Of a DNA stretch of 64,000 nucleotides, positions 8,615 through 16,966 are shown one piece after another. The stretch is from Micromonospora globbae (GTDB taxonomy: Bacteria > Actinomycetota > Actinomycetes > Mycobacteriales > Micromonosporaceae). A program made the position numbers and the translations under genes. Position 1 is the stretch's first letter, and each line of letters begins with the position of its first letter. The notes beneath the pieces were generated by a model. That model saw only the letters and a program-made list of their open reading frames with translations, did no database searches and was not told the DNA's origin. Location of the stretch: positions 62,001 to 126,000 of the forward strand of contig NZ_RAQQ01000019.1 in assembly GCF_003610785.1 (NCBI RefSeq). The letters are read 5' to 3'.

Positions 8615-9084
8615 TGAGGCTGGAGCACGCCGAGCTGCGGGCCCTGCTGCCGCACCGGTACCCGATGCTGCTGCTCGACCGGGTCGAGGCCGTCGAGCCC
8701 GGGGTGAGCCTGGAGGCGGTCAAGACGGTCACCGGCTGCGAGCCGTGCTACCGGGGGATCGCCGAGGGCGAGCCCGCCGACCGGTACGCCTACCCGGCCT
8801 CGCTGCTGATCGAGTCCTTCGGTCAGGGCGCCGCGGTGCTGTGGCTGCTGTCCCGGCGACCGGGCACGGCGGGGCTGCCGATGTTCACCGCGGCCCGCGA
8901 GTGCGTCCTGCTGCGCCCGGCGTACCCGGGCGACGTGATCCGGCACCGGGTCCGGCTGGACCAGGTCGTCGACGGGGCCGCGTTCGCCTCGGGATCCAGC
9001 TGGATCGGGGACGACAAGGTGGCGGAGTTCGGCTCGATGATGGCGGTCGTCCGACCGGTCGACGCCATCGCCCGAGCCTCGTGA
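8614..9084 (+). CDS. FabZ-like hotdog protein lacking the catalytic His
   Basis: A 156-aa protein whose N-terminus, LLPHRYPMLLLDRVEAVEPG, is a textbook FabZ start. In the active-site region (about residues 43-70) the usual GHFPxxPxxPG is replaced by a segment reading GIAEGEPADRYAYPAS followed by LLIESFG; the Glu (Glu67) is kept but there is no His. It may be a non-catalytic partner of the upstream dehydratase or have a different hotdog role. ATG 8614 overlaps the preceding TGA by one base, which favours equimolar synthesis of the two proteins. Confidence 0.82.
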   Translation: MRLEHAELRALLPHRYPMLLLDRVEAVEPGVSLEAVKTVTGCEPCYRGIAEGEPADRYAYPASLLIESFGQGAAVLWLLSRRPGTAGLPMFTAARECVLLRPAYPGDVIRHRVRLDQVVDGAAFASGSSWIGDDKVAEFGSMMAVVRPVDAIARAS

Positions 9085-9106
9085 TGAGAGGGAAGAGGGG
9101 ACCGCG

Positions 9107-9361
9107 ATGAGTGAACACGACCAGCACATGGCGGAGCTGCGGGAGATCGTGGCCGAGGTGCTCGAGGTGGAGCCCGAGGAGGTGGCCGACACCGCGGACT
9201 TCGTCGAGGAGTACGAGGCGGACTCGTTGCGGGCGATCGAGATCCTGGCCCGGATCGAGAAGAAGTACAAGGTGGAGATCCCGCAGGCCGAGCTGAACGA
9301 GATGCGCAGCCTCAAGGCCGTGCACGAGGTGGTGGCGCGGTACGCCGGCTGGCAGGACTGA
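9107..9361 (+). CDS. Acyl carrier protein
   Basis: An 84-aa acidic ACP starting at ATG 9107 with GGGAAGAGGGG upstream. The phosphopantetheine site is Ser40 in YEADSLRAIEIL, and the four-helix pattern is complete. It needs a 4'-phosphopantetheinyl transferase and a malonyl transferase; none is in the window, so these may be shared with primary metabolism. It lies directly before four ketosynthase-family genes (stop one base before the next ATG), marking it as the dedicated carrier of this line. The DSLRA motif (Arg, Ala after DSL) resembles ACPs of reducing type II systems more than aromatic ones, a weak inference. Confidence 0.95.
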   Translation: MSEHDQHMAELREIVAEVLEVEPEEVADTADFVEEYEADSLRAIEILARIEKKYKVEIPQAELNEMRSLKAVHEVVARYAGWQD

Positions 9362-9362
9362 C

Positions 9363-10568
9363 ATGAACCGGGTAGTCGTCACGGGGCTCGGCCCGGTCTC
9401 GGGCATCGGCATCGGCGTGGACGAGTTCACCGCCGGGCTGCGGTCCGGGCGGTCGGCCGCCGCGCCGATCCGCAGCTTCGACGCGACCGGCTTCCCGCAC
9501 CGGTACGCGGGCGAGGTGCCCGCGTTCCGGCCGGAGGCGGTGCTGCGCCGGCTGCGGATCGCCGACTGGGGCCGTTCGGCGCTGTTCGCCGCGGCGGCCG
9601 CCCGGCTGGCCGTGACGGACGCGGGCCTGCCGCTGCCGGCCGCGGATCCGGGGCGGACCGGCGCGGTCATCGGCACCACGAGCGGCGAGTCGACAGTGGT
9701 GGAGCAGCTCGTGGCCGAGCTCGTCGACGGCGGCTACCCGGCCATGTCCGCCGAGGCGCTGCGCCAGGCGCCGGCCGAGCGGCTGGCGTACGCGGTGAGC
9801 GCGGAACTGGGGCTCGCCGGCGAGTCCGTCACGCTCGCCACCGCCTGCTCGGCCAGCAACTACGCCATCGGGTACGCGTACGACCTGCTCTGCAGCGGGG
9901 AGGCGGACGTGATGGTGGCCGGCGGCGCGGACTCGGTGTGCCGGTGGGCGCACGCGGGCTTCTTCCGCCTCGGCGCGCTGACCGAACGGCAGTGCCGCCC
10001 GTTCGACCGGGACCGCTCCGGCATCCTCACCGGGGAGGGCGGGGCGGCGTTGGTGCTGGAGACCCTTGACCACGCGCGCGCCCGGGGCGCCCGCATCTAC
10101 GCCGAGGTGCTCGGCTACGGCGTCAACTGCGACGCCCACCACATGGTCGCGCCGAATGAGGACAGCGTGGCGGCCTGCATGCGGCTGGCCCAGGAGAACG
10201 CCGGGGTCAAGCCGGCGGACGTGGACTACATCAGCACGCACGGCACGGGTACCCCGGCCAACGACCTGTGCGAGGCGCGGGCCATCCGGGCCGTCTTCGG
10301 CGACCACGTGCCACCGGTCAGCTCGATCAAGTCGATGCTCGGCCACACGATGGGGGCGGCGAGCGGCTTCGGCGCGATCGCCACCACCCTCGCGATCCGG
10401 CACGGGTTCCTGCCACCGACCATCAACTGGGCCAACCCCGATCCCGAGCTGTCCTGGATCGATCCGGTGCCGAACACGGCCCGCCCGGCCACCGTGCGGG
10501 TGGCTCAGAACAACGGGTTCGCCTTCGGTGGCAACAACGCCATCACGATCTTCGGAGCGATCCGGTGA
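9363..10568 (+). CDS. Beta-ketoacyl-ACP synthase (KS-1), intact triad
   Basis: A 401-aa FabF-type ketosynthase starting one base after the ACP stop. Nucleophile Cys162 is in TLATACSASN, the two His are in STHGTGTPAND and SMLGHTMGAASG, and the C-terminal NNGFAFGGNNA loop is typical. It should perform decarboxylative condensation of malonyl-ACP with the growing chain. The following gene encodes a KS-fold protein without the triad, so KS-1 and that protein probably form the KS/chain-length-factor heterodimer of the line. Its stop overlaps the next GTG (GTGA). Confidence 0.94.
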   Translation: MNRVVVTGLGPVSGIGIGVDEFTAGLRSGRSAAAPIRSFDATGFPHRYAGEVPAFRPEAVLRRLRIADWGRSALFAAAAARLAVTDAGLPLPAADPGRTGAVIGTTSGESTVVEQLVAELVDGGYPAMSAEALRQAPAERLAYAVSAELGLAGESVTLATACSASNYAIGYAYDLLCSGEADVMVAGGADSVCRWAHAGFFRLGALTERQCRPFDRDRSGILTGEGGAALVLETLDHARARGARIYAEVLGYGVNCDAHHMVAPNEDSVAACMRLAQENAGVKPADVDYISTHGTGTPANDLCEARAIRAVFGDHVPPVSSIKSMLGHTMGAASGFGAIATTLAIRHGFLPPTINWANPDPELSWIDPVPNTARPATVRVAQNNGFAFGGNNAITIFGAIR

Positions 10569-11626
10569 CCGGCGTGGTGACCGGCTGCGGGGTGCTCTCC
10601 GCCGCCGGGGACTCGGTCACCGACCTGCTCGCCGCGGTTCGCGCCGGCAGCCTGGTGGGCACCGACGTCCGGGGACGCTTCGAGGAGCCGCTGCCGGCGG
10701 CCGAGGCGCCGGCGATCGCCGACTTCGACGTACGGCGGCTGCTCGGCCGCAAGGGCACCAGCTTCCTGGATCGGGCCACCGCGCTGGCGATGGTGGCCTG
10801 CGGGCGGGCGCTGGCCGACGGCGGGCTGACCGTGGACGACGACAACCGCCGCCGCGTCGGCGTGGTGCTGGGCACCACCACCGGCAGCCTGAGGTCCACC
10901 ATGGACTTCTCCCGCGACACGCTCGTGCAGGAGAAGCCGTACCTGGTCAACCCGGTGCTGTTCCCCAACACGGTGATGAACTGCGCGAGCGGCCAGGCGG
11001 CCATCCGGTACGGGCTGCGCGGTGTGAACGCCACCCTGGCCGGCGGTCCGCTCGGGTTCCTGTACGCGCTGCGCTACGCGCTCAACGCCATCCGCCGCGG
11101 GTACGCCGACGCGCTGCTGGTCGGCGGGGTCGAGGAGTACACACCGAACACGGCATGGGCCGCGGACCTGACCGGTGACGGCCCCGCCGGCGAGGCGGCC
11201 GCCGTCTACCTGCTGCGCCGCCCGGACGCCGCCGCGGCAGGGACGCCGCGCGCGGAGGTGCTCGCCGTGGCCACCGGCTTCCACCCCGACGACCCGGCCG
11301 AGGGACTGGCCGGCTGTGCCCGACGCGCGCTGGCCACCGCGCACGTCCGGGCCGGCGACGTCTGGGCGGTCGCCGGCGGCGACCCGGACCCGGACACGCT
11401 GCGGGGCGTCGTGCCCGCCGCCGTCGAGCGGCTGCCGGTGCGACCGGCCCTCGGGGACTGCCAGGCCGCGACGGGCGCGCTCGCGCTGGGCGCCCTGCTC
11501 GGCCGGTACGCCGAGGACCCGGCCCCGCACGGGCGGCCCGCGCTGATCACGGGACGGTCCCGCGACGGCGGCGTCGCCGTGGCCGTGGTGAGGGGGTGGC
11601 GGCGTGCCGGCGACCATCACGGCTAG
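10565..11626 (+). CDS. Chain-length-factor-like KS homologue lacking the catalytic triad (KS-2)
   Basis: A 353-aa ketosynthase-fold protein. Aligned with KS-1, the nucleophile Cys becomes Pro (TLAGGPLGFL against TLATACSASN), the THGTGT loop is absent, and the GHT loop reads LGDCQAATG with Asp for His. It keeps fold markers such as GTTTGSLRSTMDF, FPNTVMNCASGQAA and ADALLVGG. This is the expected state of a chain length factor, although Pro rather than the usual Gln fills the Cys position. GTG 10565 overlaps KS-1 by 4 bp, supporting a KS/CLF pair. Confidence 0.82.
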   Translation: MTGVVTGCGVLSAAGDSVTDLLAAVRAGSLVGTDVRGRFEEPLPAAEAPAIADFDVRRLLGRKGTSFLDRATALAMVACGRALADGGLTVDDDNRRRVGVVLGTTTGSLRSTMDFSRDTLVQEKPYLVNPVLFPNTVMNCASGQAAIRYGLRGVNATLAGGPLGFLYALRYALNAIRRGYADALLVGGVEEYTPNTAWAADLTGDGPAGEAAAVYLLRRPDAAAAGTPRAEVLAVATGFHPDDPAEGLAGCARRALATAHVRAGDVWAVAGGDPDPDTLRGVVPAAVERLPVRPALGDCQAATGALALGALLGRYAEDPAPHGRPALITGRSRDGGVAVAVVRGWRRAGDHHG

Positions 11627-12719
11627 CGCGGTCCGCACCTGCTTCGGCGACGGTCCGGCCACCTGGGCGGCGCTGCTGCGGGGCGACTGCGGTGTCGCGC
11701 CCCTGGAGCGGGCGACGGCGGAGCAGGTCGGCGTCGGGTCCGGCTACCCGATCGCCGACGGCGGGCCGTTCCGGCCGAGCCGGTGGCTCGCCGACTGCGT
11801 GCGGGAGGCGTTGGCGGCAGCCGGCGTCGATCCGCGCCGGCAGCGGGTCGTGAGCCTCGTCGGCACCGGTCTGCGGGAGTCCGCGGAGGTGGAGCGGGCC
11901 GCCCTGGCCGGCGTCGTGGACTTCCCCGCCGAGCGGCTGCACTTCGGCGGCGCGGTCGCCGCGGCGGCCCCCGGGGTGGAGCGGGTCGTCACGCTGGCCA
12001 ACGCGTGCAGCGCCGGCGGGCACGCCCTCGCGCTCGCCCAGGACCTCGTGGAGACGGGCGACGCGGACGCCGTCCTGGTCGGCGGCACCGACGGCAGCAC
12101 CGCCTCCATGCTCGCCATGATCGGCCGGGTCGCGAGCCGGCCCACCGAGCGGGTGCGGCCCTTCGACGCCGACCGCGCCGGGGTGCTGCTCGGCGACGGC
12201 GCGGCCGTCCTGGTGGTGGAGCGGGAGCGGGGCGACGGGGGCCTGGCGCGGCTGCTGGCCACGGGGCTGTCCTGCGACGCCGGCCACGAGACGGCACCGG
12301 ACCCCGAGGGCATCCTGCGGGCCGTCCGGGACGCGCACGAGCGCGCCGGCCGCCGCCCCGACCAGATCGACCTCGTGCTGGCGCACGGCACCGGCACGGC
12401 GCTCAACGACGCGACCGAGGCGCACGTGCTGGCCGAGGTCTTCGCCGGCTGCGCGCCCGGCCCGCTGGTCACCGCCGTCAAGGGCGCCGTCGGGCACACC
12501 TCGGGCGGATCGGCGCTGCTCAGCGTCGCCGTCGCCGTCGAGGCCCTGCGTACCGGCCAGGTGCCGCCGATCGCCGGGCTGGCCCGGCCGGCGCCCGAGG
12601 CGGCCGGGCTGCGGCTGGTACGCGGCGAGGCCGTCCGGGCCGACCCGCGGGTCGCGCAGGTCGACGCGTTCGGCTTCGGCGGCCTCAACGCGGTCACCCT
12701 GCTGGAGGCCGTCCGATGA
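11604..12719 (+). CDS. Beta-ketoacyl-ACP synthase (KS-3), intact triad
   Basis: A 371-aa ketosynthase with Cys135 in LANACSAGGHAL, His in LAHGTGTALND and His in AVGHTSGGSAL, so it should be active. It is about 30 residues shorter than KS-1, mostly at the N-terminus. GTG 11604 lies 23 bp inside the preceding gene; no better start exists downstream. Two active KS proteins plus two degenerate ones suggest either two KS/CLF pairs acting at different chain lengths, or one initiating and one elongating enzyme. The ATGA overlap couples it to the next gene. Confidence 0.9.
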   Translation: MPATITASAVRTCFGDGPATWAALLRGDCGVAPLERATAEQVGVGSGYPIADGGPFRPSRWLADCVREALAAAGVDPRRQRVVSLVGTGLRESAEVERAALAGVVDFPAERLHFGGAVAAAAPGVERVVTLANACSAGGHALALAQDLVETGDADAVLVGGTDGSTASMLAMIGRVASRPTERVRPFDADRAGVLLGDGAAVLVVERERGDGGLARLLATGLSCDAGHETAPDPEGILRAVRDAHERAGRRPDQIDLVLAHGTGTALNDATEAHVLAEVFAGCAPGPLVTAVKGAVGHTSGGSALLSVAVAVEALRTGQVPPIAGLARPAPEAAGLRLVRGEAVRADPRVAQVDAFGFGGLNAVTLLEAVR

Positions 12720-13795
12720 CCACGCTCCGCCACGTCGCCACGCCCCACCCGGCCGCCACAGCCGGCCTCGGGCCGCGTGCGGCGGCGGGCGAGCCGGTGG
12801 CGGCCGTGCTCGCCGCGGCGCTGCACCTGCCCGGCGTCGACGCGCTGCCGGCCGACCTTCCCGGCGCGCGGGCGGCGACCGTCGAGGAGCCCGCCTGCCC
12901 GCCCGAGCGGGCCGCCGACCTGCTGGGCCGCAAGGGCCTGCTGGCGAAGGAGCCCGCCACCCGGCTGGCGCTCTGCGCCGTGCACCGGGCGCTCGGCCTG
13001 CCGGCGAAGGCGCCCCGCCGCACCGGGCCGGCGGACCCGCGTACCGCCGTGGTGGTCAGCTCCAACCTCGGCAACGTCGCCACCGTGGGCGACATCGCCC
13101 GCCGGCTGCGCGACGGCGGCCCGCGGGAGGTCGGGCCGTTGGAGGCGCCCAACGCGTCCAGCAACGTCATCGCCGGTGCGGTCGCCATCTGGTTCCGGTT
13201 CGGCGGGCCCAACCTCACCGTCTGCTCCGGCGCCACGGCCGGGCTGGACGCGATCTGGCTGGCCGGCCTGCTGCTGCGGATTGGCCGCGCCGACCGGGTC
13301 GTGGTGGTGGGCACCGAGCCGGACGACGCGCAGGCCCGGGCCCTGCACGCGGCCCGGCGCGGTCGCGCGGACAGGCGGCCCCTGCGCGCCGGCGCCGCCT
13401 GCCTCCTGCTCGGCCCGGTCGACGGGCCGGGCGAGCCGCTGGGTCTGCTCGGGCCGGTCCGCGCGGTCGGCGCCGACGGTGCCTCCCCGGCCGCCCCGGG
13501 GTCCGCCGACGACACCGTGCCCGGGTCGGTCGACGGTGACGTGCCGGGGTCGGTCGACGGTGACGTGCCGGGGTCGGTCGACGGCGCTGTGCCCGGGTCG
13601 GTCGACGGCGTGCCGCCGGCCGCCCCGCGCCTGGTCGACGACGCCGTCCTGCCCGGCGACCACTACGGCGCGGCCGGGGTCGTGCACACGGCGGTGGCGC
13701 TGCGGCTCCTCGCCGGGACGCCCGCCGTCCGGGTCCGCTGCGGTGACCCGGCCGACGGGTTCCGCGAACTCACGGTGACGGGGGCGGCACGATGA
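12716..13795 (+). CDS. Degenerate ketosynthase-like protein with internal repeat (KS-4)
   Basis: A 359-aa protein recognisable as KS-related by VVVSSNLGNVATV, EAPNASSNVIAGAVAI, LTVCSGATAGLDAIWLAG, ADRVVVVGTE and a late GDHYGAAGVVHTAVAL block that resembles the GHTxGAAG loop and keeps a His. The CS dipeptide sits about three residues from the expected nucleophile position, and the THGTGT loop is missing, so condensation activity is doubtful. Between about residues 268 and 298 there are four VPGSVDG units encoded by a 24-bp tandem repeat. It may be a second chain-length-factor-like partner (for KS-3). Start ATG 12716 overlaps KS-3 by 4 bp. Confidence 0.7.
   Translation: MTTLRHVATPHPAATAGLGPRAAAGEPVAAVLAAALHLPGVDALPADLPGARAATVEEPACPPERAADLLGRKGLLAKEPATRLALCAVHRALGLPAKAPRRTGPADPRTAVVVSSNLGNVATVGDIARRLRDGGPREVGPLEAPNASSNVIAGAVAIWFRFGGPNLTVCSGATAGLDAIWLAGLLLRIGRADRVVVVGTEPDDAQARALHAARRGRADRRPLRAGAACLLLGPVDGPGEPLGLLGPVRAVGADGASPAAPGSADDTVPGSVDGDVPGSVDGDVPGSVDGAVPGSVDGVPPAAPRLVDDAVLPGDHYGAAGVVHTAVALRLLAGTPAVRVRCGDPADGFRELTVTGAAR
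13517..13609 (+). repeat. 24-bp tandem repeat inside KS-4
   Basis: Four tandem units of 24 bp (13517-13540, 13541-13564, 13565-13588 and a 21-bp last unit 13589-13609), consensus GTGCC(C/G)GGGTCGGTCGACGG plus 4 bp. They encode VPGSVDG(D/A) in frame, so copy-number change does not break the gene. The segment corresponds to a linker within the KS fold and may be a recent expansion. Confidence 0.9.
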
Positions 13796-14601
13796 CCGGC
13801 ACCCCACCCCCGGCCCCCGTGCACCCGGTCGCGGGCCGCGCGGCCGGCGCGCCGACCGTCCTGCTCGTGCACGGCATGTCCGACACCTGGCGCAGTTGGG
13901 GTCCGCTGGCGGCGCTGCTGCCCACCGGCTGGCGGTCGGTCGCCGCCGAACTGCCGTGGAAGGCCGGCACCGACCACGGGTGGCGGCGGCGGGGCACCCC
14001 GGGAGCCTGGCTCGCGGCGACCGTCCGTGCCATGGCCGAGCCGCCCGACGTCGTGGTGGGGCACTCGCTCGGCGCGAACGCGGTGCTGGAGATGATCGCC
14101 ACCGAACCGGACGTCACACCCCGCGGCGCCATGCTGATCGCACCCTTCTACTGCCCGCCCGACCTGCCGGTCACCTGGGCGGTGCACGAGCGGGCACAGG
14201 CGAACTTCGTGCAGATCATCGACGAGGGGCTGCGCAACCGACTCGGCGAGCGCCTGGCCGGGTTGGACGCCGAGACGCTCGCGTCCATGCGGGACATCAT
14301 GGTGGACCGCATCGGCCCGGTCGGTTTCACCACGCTGTTCGACCACTTCACAGCCACCGCCGGCCTGCCGCTGCACGCCGTCACCGTGCCGACCATGGTG
14401 CTCACCGGCGGCCGGGACCCGAGCCTCGACGGCCCCCGGGCGACGGCCCTGCGGGCCCAGATGCCCGACGCGCACGTCGTCGTCGAGCCCGAGTTCCACC
14501 ACTTCTGTCATCTCGACCAGGCGACCGAGGTGGCCCGGCACGTCGCGGGCTTCGTCGAGAAGGTCTGCCCGGATTCCGTGATCCGAGGAGGTACGCCGTG
14601 A
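13792..14601 (+). CDS. Alpha/beta hydrolase
   Basis: A 269-aa alpha/beta-hydrolase with oxyanion region LLVHGMSDTWRSW, nucleophile Ser92 in VVGHSLGANAV, Asp209 in LTGGRDPSL and the late His in FHHFCHLDQ, a complete catalytic triad. Members cleave esters, thioesters or C-C bonds. Directly after the ketosynthases and before a hotdog thioesterase-like gene, it could release or edit the ACP-bound chain, but a lactone or ester hydrolase is equally possible. ATG 13792 overlaps KS-4 by 4 bp. No signal peptide, so cytoplasmic. Confidence 0.86.
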   Translation: MTGTPPPAPVHPVAGRAAGAPTVLLVHGMSDTWRSWGPLAALLPTGWRSVAAELPWKAGTDHGWRRRGTPGAWLAATVRAMAEPPDVVVGHSLGANAVLEMIATEPDVTPRGAMLIAPFYCPPDLPVTWAVHERAQANFVQIIDEGLRNRLGERLAGLDAETLASMRDIMVDRIGPVGFTTLFDHFTATAGLPLHAVTVPTMVLTGGRDPSLDGPRATALRAQMPDAHVVVEPEFHHFCHLDQATEVARHVAGFVEKVCPDSVIRGGTP

Positions 14602-15521
14602 CCACGGCGGTCCAGAACGCATCCGTGACCCTGTCGGCCCGACCCGGGTTCGAGGGGGCGAACATCCGCACCTGGATCGGGTTCAAGCACTTCGCCTACC
14701 TGGTCGAGCAGGGTGTCCTGCAGTGGTTCCGGGAGCGCGGGTACGGCCCGGGCCGGCTCTACCACGAGCACGGCGTGGGACTGTCCGTCCGGGACTGCTC
14801 GCTGCTGCTGCCCGCCGTGCTCGACGTGGACGACGAGGTGACCGTCACCGTGACTCCCGGCGCGGGTGGCCGCTTCGCCGTCCGGCTCGGCGTCCGGCGC
14901 GGCGACGACCCGGGAAGCGGCGAGGTCACCGCCTGCCGCTCCCGCGTACGCGTCGCCCTGGTCCGTGAGCCGGAGGCGCCCGGCTCGGCGCCGGTGCCGT
15001 CCGAGCTGGCCGGTCTCGTGGAGGAGCCGGGCGGCGGCGAGGTGGGCGTACCGGCCGGCGACGACCCGGCGGAGACGCTGCGCGCCGCGGGCGCCGGTTT
15101 CGTCTGGCCCTGGCGGGTGCCCTACTTCTACTGCCAGTACTCCGAGCGCATGCAGCACTCCGGCTACGTGCGTGTGCTGGAGGAGGTGGTCGACCGGTAC
15201 CTCGCCGACCGGGGCGTGTCGGTGGGACGGATGCTGCGCGAACGCGGCTGGATCCCCGTGGTCTCCCGAGCCCGGATCGAGGTGCGGGGCGACGCCCGGC
15301 TGGAGGAGCCCATGTGGGTCACCTTCACCGTCACCGACCTGCTGAAGGACGTCACGTACGACGCGCGGATGGACTGCCACGTCGTCCGCGACGGGCGCCT
15401 GGTCCGGGTCGCGACCGCCACCATCCTGCACGGGTACGCGGTCAGCCGCGGCACCGAGGCCGGCCGGCTGGCCACCCTCGACCCGGACACCGCCGCCGCC
15501 ATCACGGCCGGAGGTCGCTGA
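14598..15521 (+). CDS. Tandem-hotdog acyl-CoA/ACP thioesterase-like protein
   Basis: A 307-aa protein with two hotdog-like halves (about 10-125 and 175-290). The second half carries YSERMQHSGYVRVLEEVVDRY and RIEVRGDARLEEPMWV in sequence (split: YSERMQHSGYVRVLEEV; IEVRGDARLEEP), similar to the 4-hydroxybenzoyl-CoA thioesterase/FatA-like architecture. The first half has FKHFAYLVEQGVLQWFRE, HEHGVGLSVRDCSL and LDVDDEVTV. Double-hotdog proteins of this kind hydrolyse or transfer thioesters. It may off-load the finished chain. GTG 14598 overlaps the hydrolase stop (GTGA). The family call rests on pattern recognition only. Confidence 0.68.
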   Translation: MTTAVQNASVTLSARPGFEGANIRTWIGFKHFAYLVEQGVLQWFRERGYGPGRLYHEHGVGLSVRDCSLLLPAVLDVDDEVTVTVTPGAGGRFAVRLGVRRGDDPGSGEVTACRSRVRVALVREPEAPGSAPVPSELAGLVEEPGGGEVGVPAGDDPAETLRAAGAGFVWPWRVPYFYCQYSERMQHSGYVRVLEEVVDRYLADRGVSVGRMLRERGWIPVVSRARIEVRGDARLEEPMWVTFTVTDLLKDVTYDARMDCHVVRDGRLVRVATATILHGYAVSRGTEAGRLATLDPDTAAAITAGGR

Positions 15522-16210
15522 TGGCCGCCCGCAAGCCCCGGCTGTACTTCTCCTTCCGCAGCCCGTACAGCTGGCTGGCCGTGGAGCGGCTCACCCGCGC
15601 CCTGGGCCGGCCGCACGAGGTGCTGGAGTTCATCCCGTACTGGGATCCGGACGCCCGCACCGAGGCGGCGCTGACGGCCCGCGGCGGAGCCTTCCACTAC
15701 GTGCAGATGAGCAAGCCCAAGCACCTCTACCTGCTCCAGGACGCCAAGCGGCTGGCGCGGCGCCTGGACGTGCCGATGCGCTGGCCGATCGACGTGGACC
15801 CCTGGTGGGAGCTGCCCCACCTGGGCTTCCTCGCCGCCCGCGAGCACGGCGCGGGGGAGGCGTTCTACCGGGAGGTGATCGCGGCCCGCTGGCAGCGGGG
15901 CGAGGACGTCTGCACCCCGGAGGTGCTCACCGGCGTCGCCGAACGGGCCGGGGTGGACCCCGCGGTAATACTCGGCGCGGTCGACGACGAGGCGGTCCGG
16001 GCCGCCGGGGTGGACTGCCTGATGCGGGCGTACGAGGAGGACATCTTCGGCATCCCGTACCTGCGGCTCGGGCCGCACCGCTTCTGGGGCGTCGACCGGG
16101 TCGACGACTTCCTCGCGGCGTACGCCGGGACGGGCACGCCGGTCCCGGTCCCCGAGCCGGTGCCGGCCGGCGTCGGCTACGACACCGACACGGGAGGCGG
16201 CTGTGGCTGA
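15521..16210 (+). CDS. DsbA-family / 2-hydroxychromene-2-carboxylate isomerase-like protein
   Basis: A 229-aa thioredoxin-fold protein without a CxxC motif. LYFSFRSPYSWLAVERL at the N-terminus and FGIPYLRLGPHRFWGVDRVDDF-type C-terminus (FGIPYLRLG, FWGVDRVDDF) match the kappa-class GST/HCCA-isomerase group. That family isomerises double bonds next to carbonyls using a thiol cofactor; actinomycetes would use mycothiol or none. In a reducing PKS-like operon a cis/trans or positional double-bond isomerase is plausible but inferred. The TGATG junction couples it to the thioesterase, and it overlaps the next gene by 8 bp. Confidence 0.75.
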   Translation: MAARKPRLYFSFRSPYSWLAVERLTRALGRPHEVLEFIPYWDPDARTEAALTARGGAFHYVQMSKPKHLYLLQDAKRLARRLDVPMRWPIDVDPWWELPHLGFLAAREHGAGEAFYREVIAARWQRGEDVCTPEVLTGVAERAGVDPAVILGAVDDEAVRAAGVDCLMRAYEEDIFGIPYLRLGPHRFWGVDRVDDFLAAYAGTGTPVPVPEPVPAGVGYDTDTGGGCG

Positions 16211-16940
16211 GCGACGCGACCCGGACCAGGAGCGGGCGTACCGCCGCCGGCAGCTGGTCCTCACGCTGCGGGCCTTCGCGCTGGCCGGCTTCGACGAGGG
16301 CGCCGGCGGCCACGTCACCGCCCGCGACCCGATCGAACCGGACACCTTCTGGATCAACCCGTTCGGCCGGCACTTCGGCCACGTGCGGGACGACGACCTG
16401 CTCCGGGTCGACCACGCCGGCGAGGTGGTCAGCGGTTCCGGCCGGATCAACCCCGCCGGGTACGCCATCCACTCGGCCATCCACAAGGCCCGCCCCGACG
16501 TGGTGGCCGCCGCGCACACCCACTCCATCCACGGGAGGGCGTTCTCCGCGCTGGGCCGGCCGCTCGCCCCGATCACCCAGGACGCGTGCGCGTTCTTCGA
16601 GGACCACGCGGTGTACGACGAGTACGGCGGGGTGGTGCTCGACGGCGCGGAGGGGGACCGGATCGCCGCGACCCTGGGCACCGGCAAGGCCGTGATCCTC
16701 CGCAACCACGGGCTGCTCACCGTGGGCGGGTCAGTCGCCGAGGCCGCCTGGTGGTTCCTCGCCATGGACCGCTGCTGCCAGGTGCAGCTGCTCGCCCAGG
16801 CCGCCGGTGAGCTGGTGCCGATCCCCGACGCCGCGGCCCGCGCGGCCCGCGCCGACATCGGCACCCCGCAGATCGCCCGGTTGAACTTCCGGCCGGTCGC
16901 CGAGCACGTCCTGGCGGTCAGCACCGACCTGACCTCCTGA
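16203..16940 (+). CDS. Class II aldolase/adducin-family protein
   Basis: A 245-aa class II aldolase-like protein starting at GTG 16203. Metal-binding histidines are visible in AAHTHSIHGRA and in RNHGLLTVG, the two hallmark motifs, together with FWINPFGRHFG and SGSGRINPAGYAIHSAIH. The family includes fuculose-phosphate aldolase and many uncharacterised members, some with decarboxylase or non-sugar roles. Between an isomerase and an acyl-CoA synthetase, it might make or break a C-C bond in tailoring. The specific reaction cannot be assigned. Confidence 0.82.
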   Translation: MAERRDPDQERAYRRRQLVLTLRAFALAGFDEGAGGHVTARDPIEPDTFWINPFGRHFGHVRDDDLLRVDHAGEVVSGSGRINPAGYAIHSAIHKARPDVVAAAHTHSIHGRAFSALGRPLAPITQDACAFFEDHAVYDEYGGVVLDGAEGDRIAATLGTGKAVILRNHGLLTVGGSVAEAAWWFLAMDRCCQVQLLAQAAGELVPIPDAAARAARADIGTPQIARLNFRPVAEHVLAVSTDLTS

Positions 16941-16966
16941 ACCCACTGCCAGACAGGAGTTGCGAG

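Noticed and set aside
13139..13320. KS-4 as a fully active ketosynthase because of its TVCSG motif
   Set aside because: Spacing to the following AD-VVVVG strand puts the Cys about three residues from the nucleophile position, and the HGTGT loop is missing.
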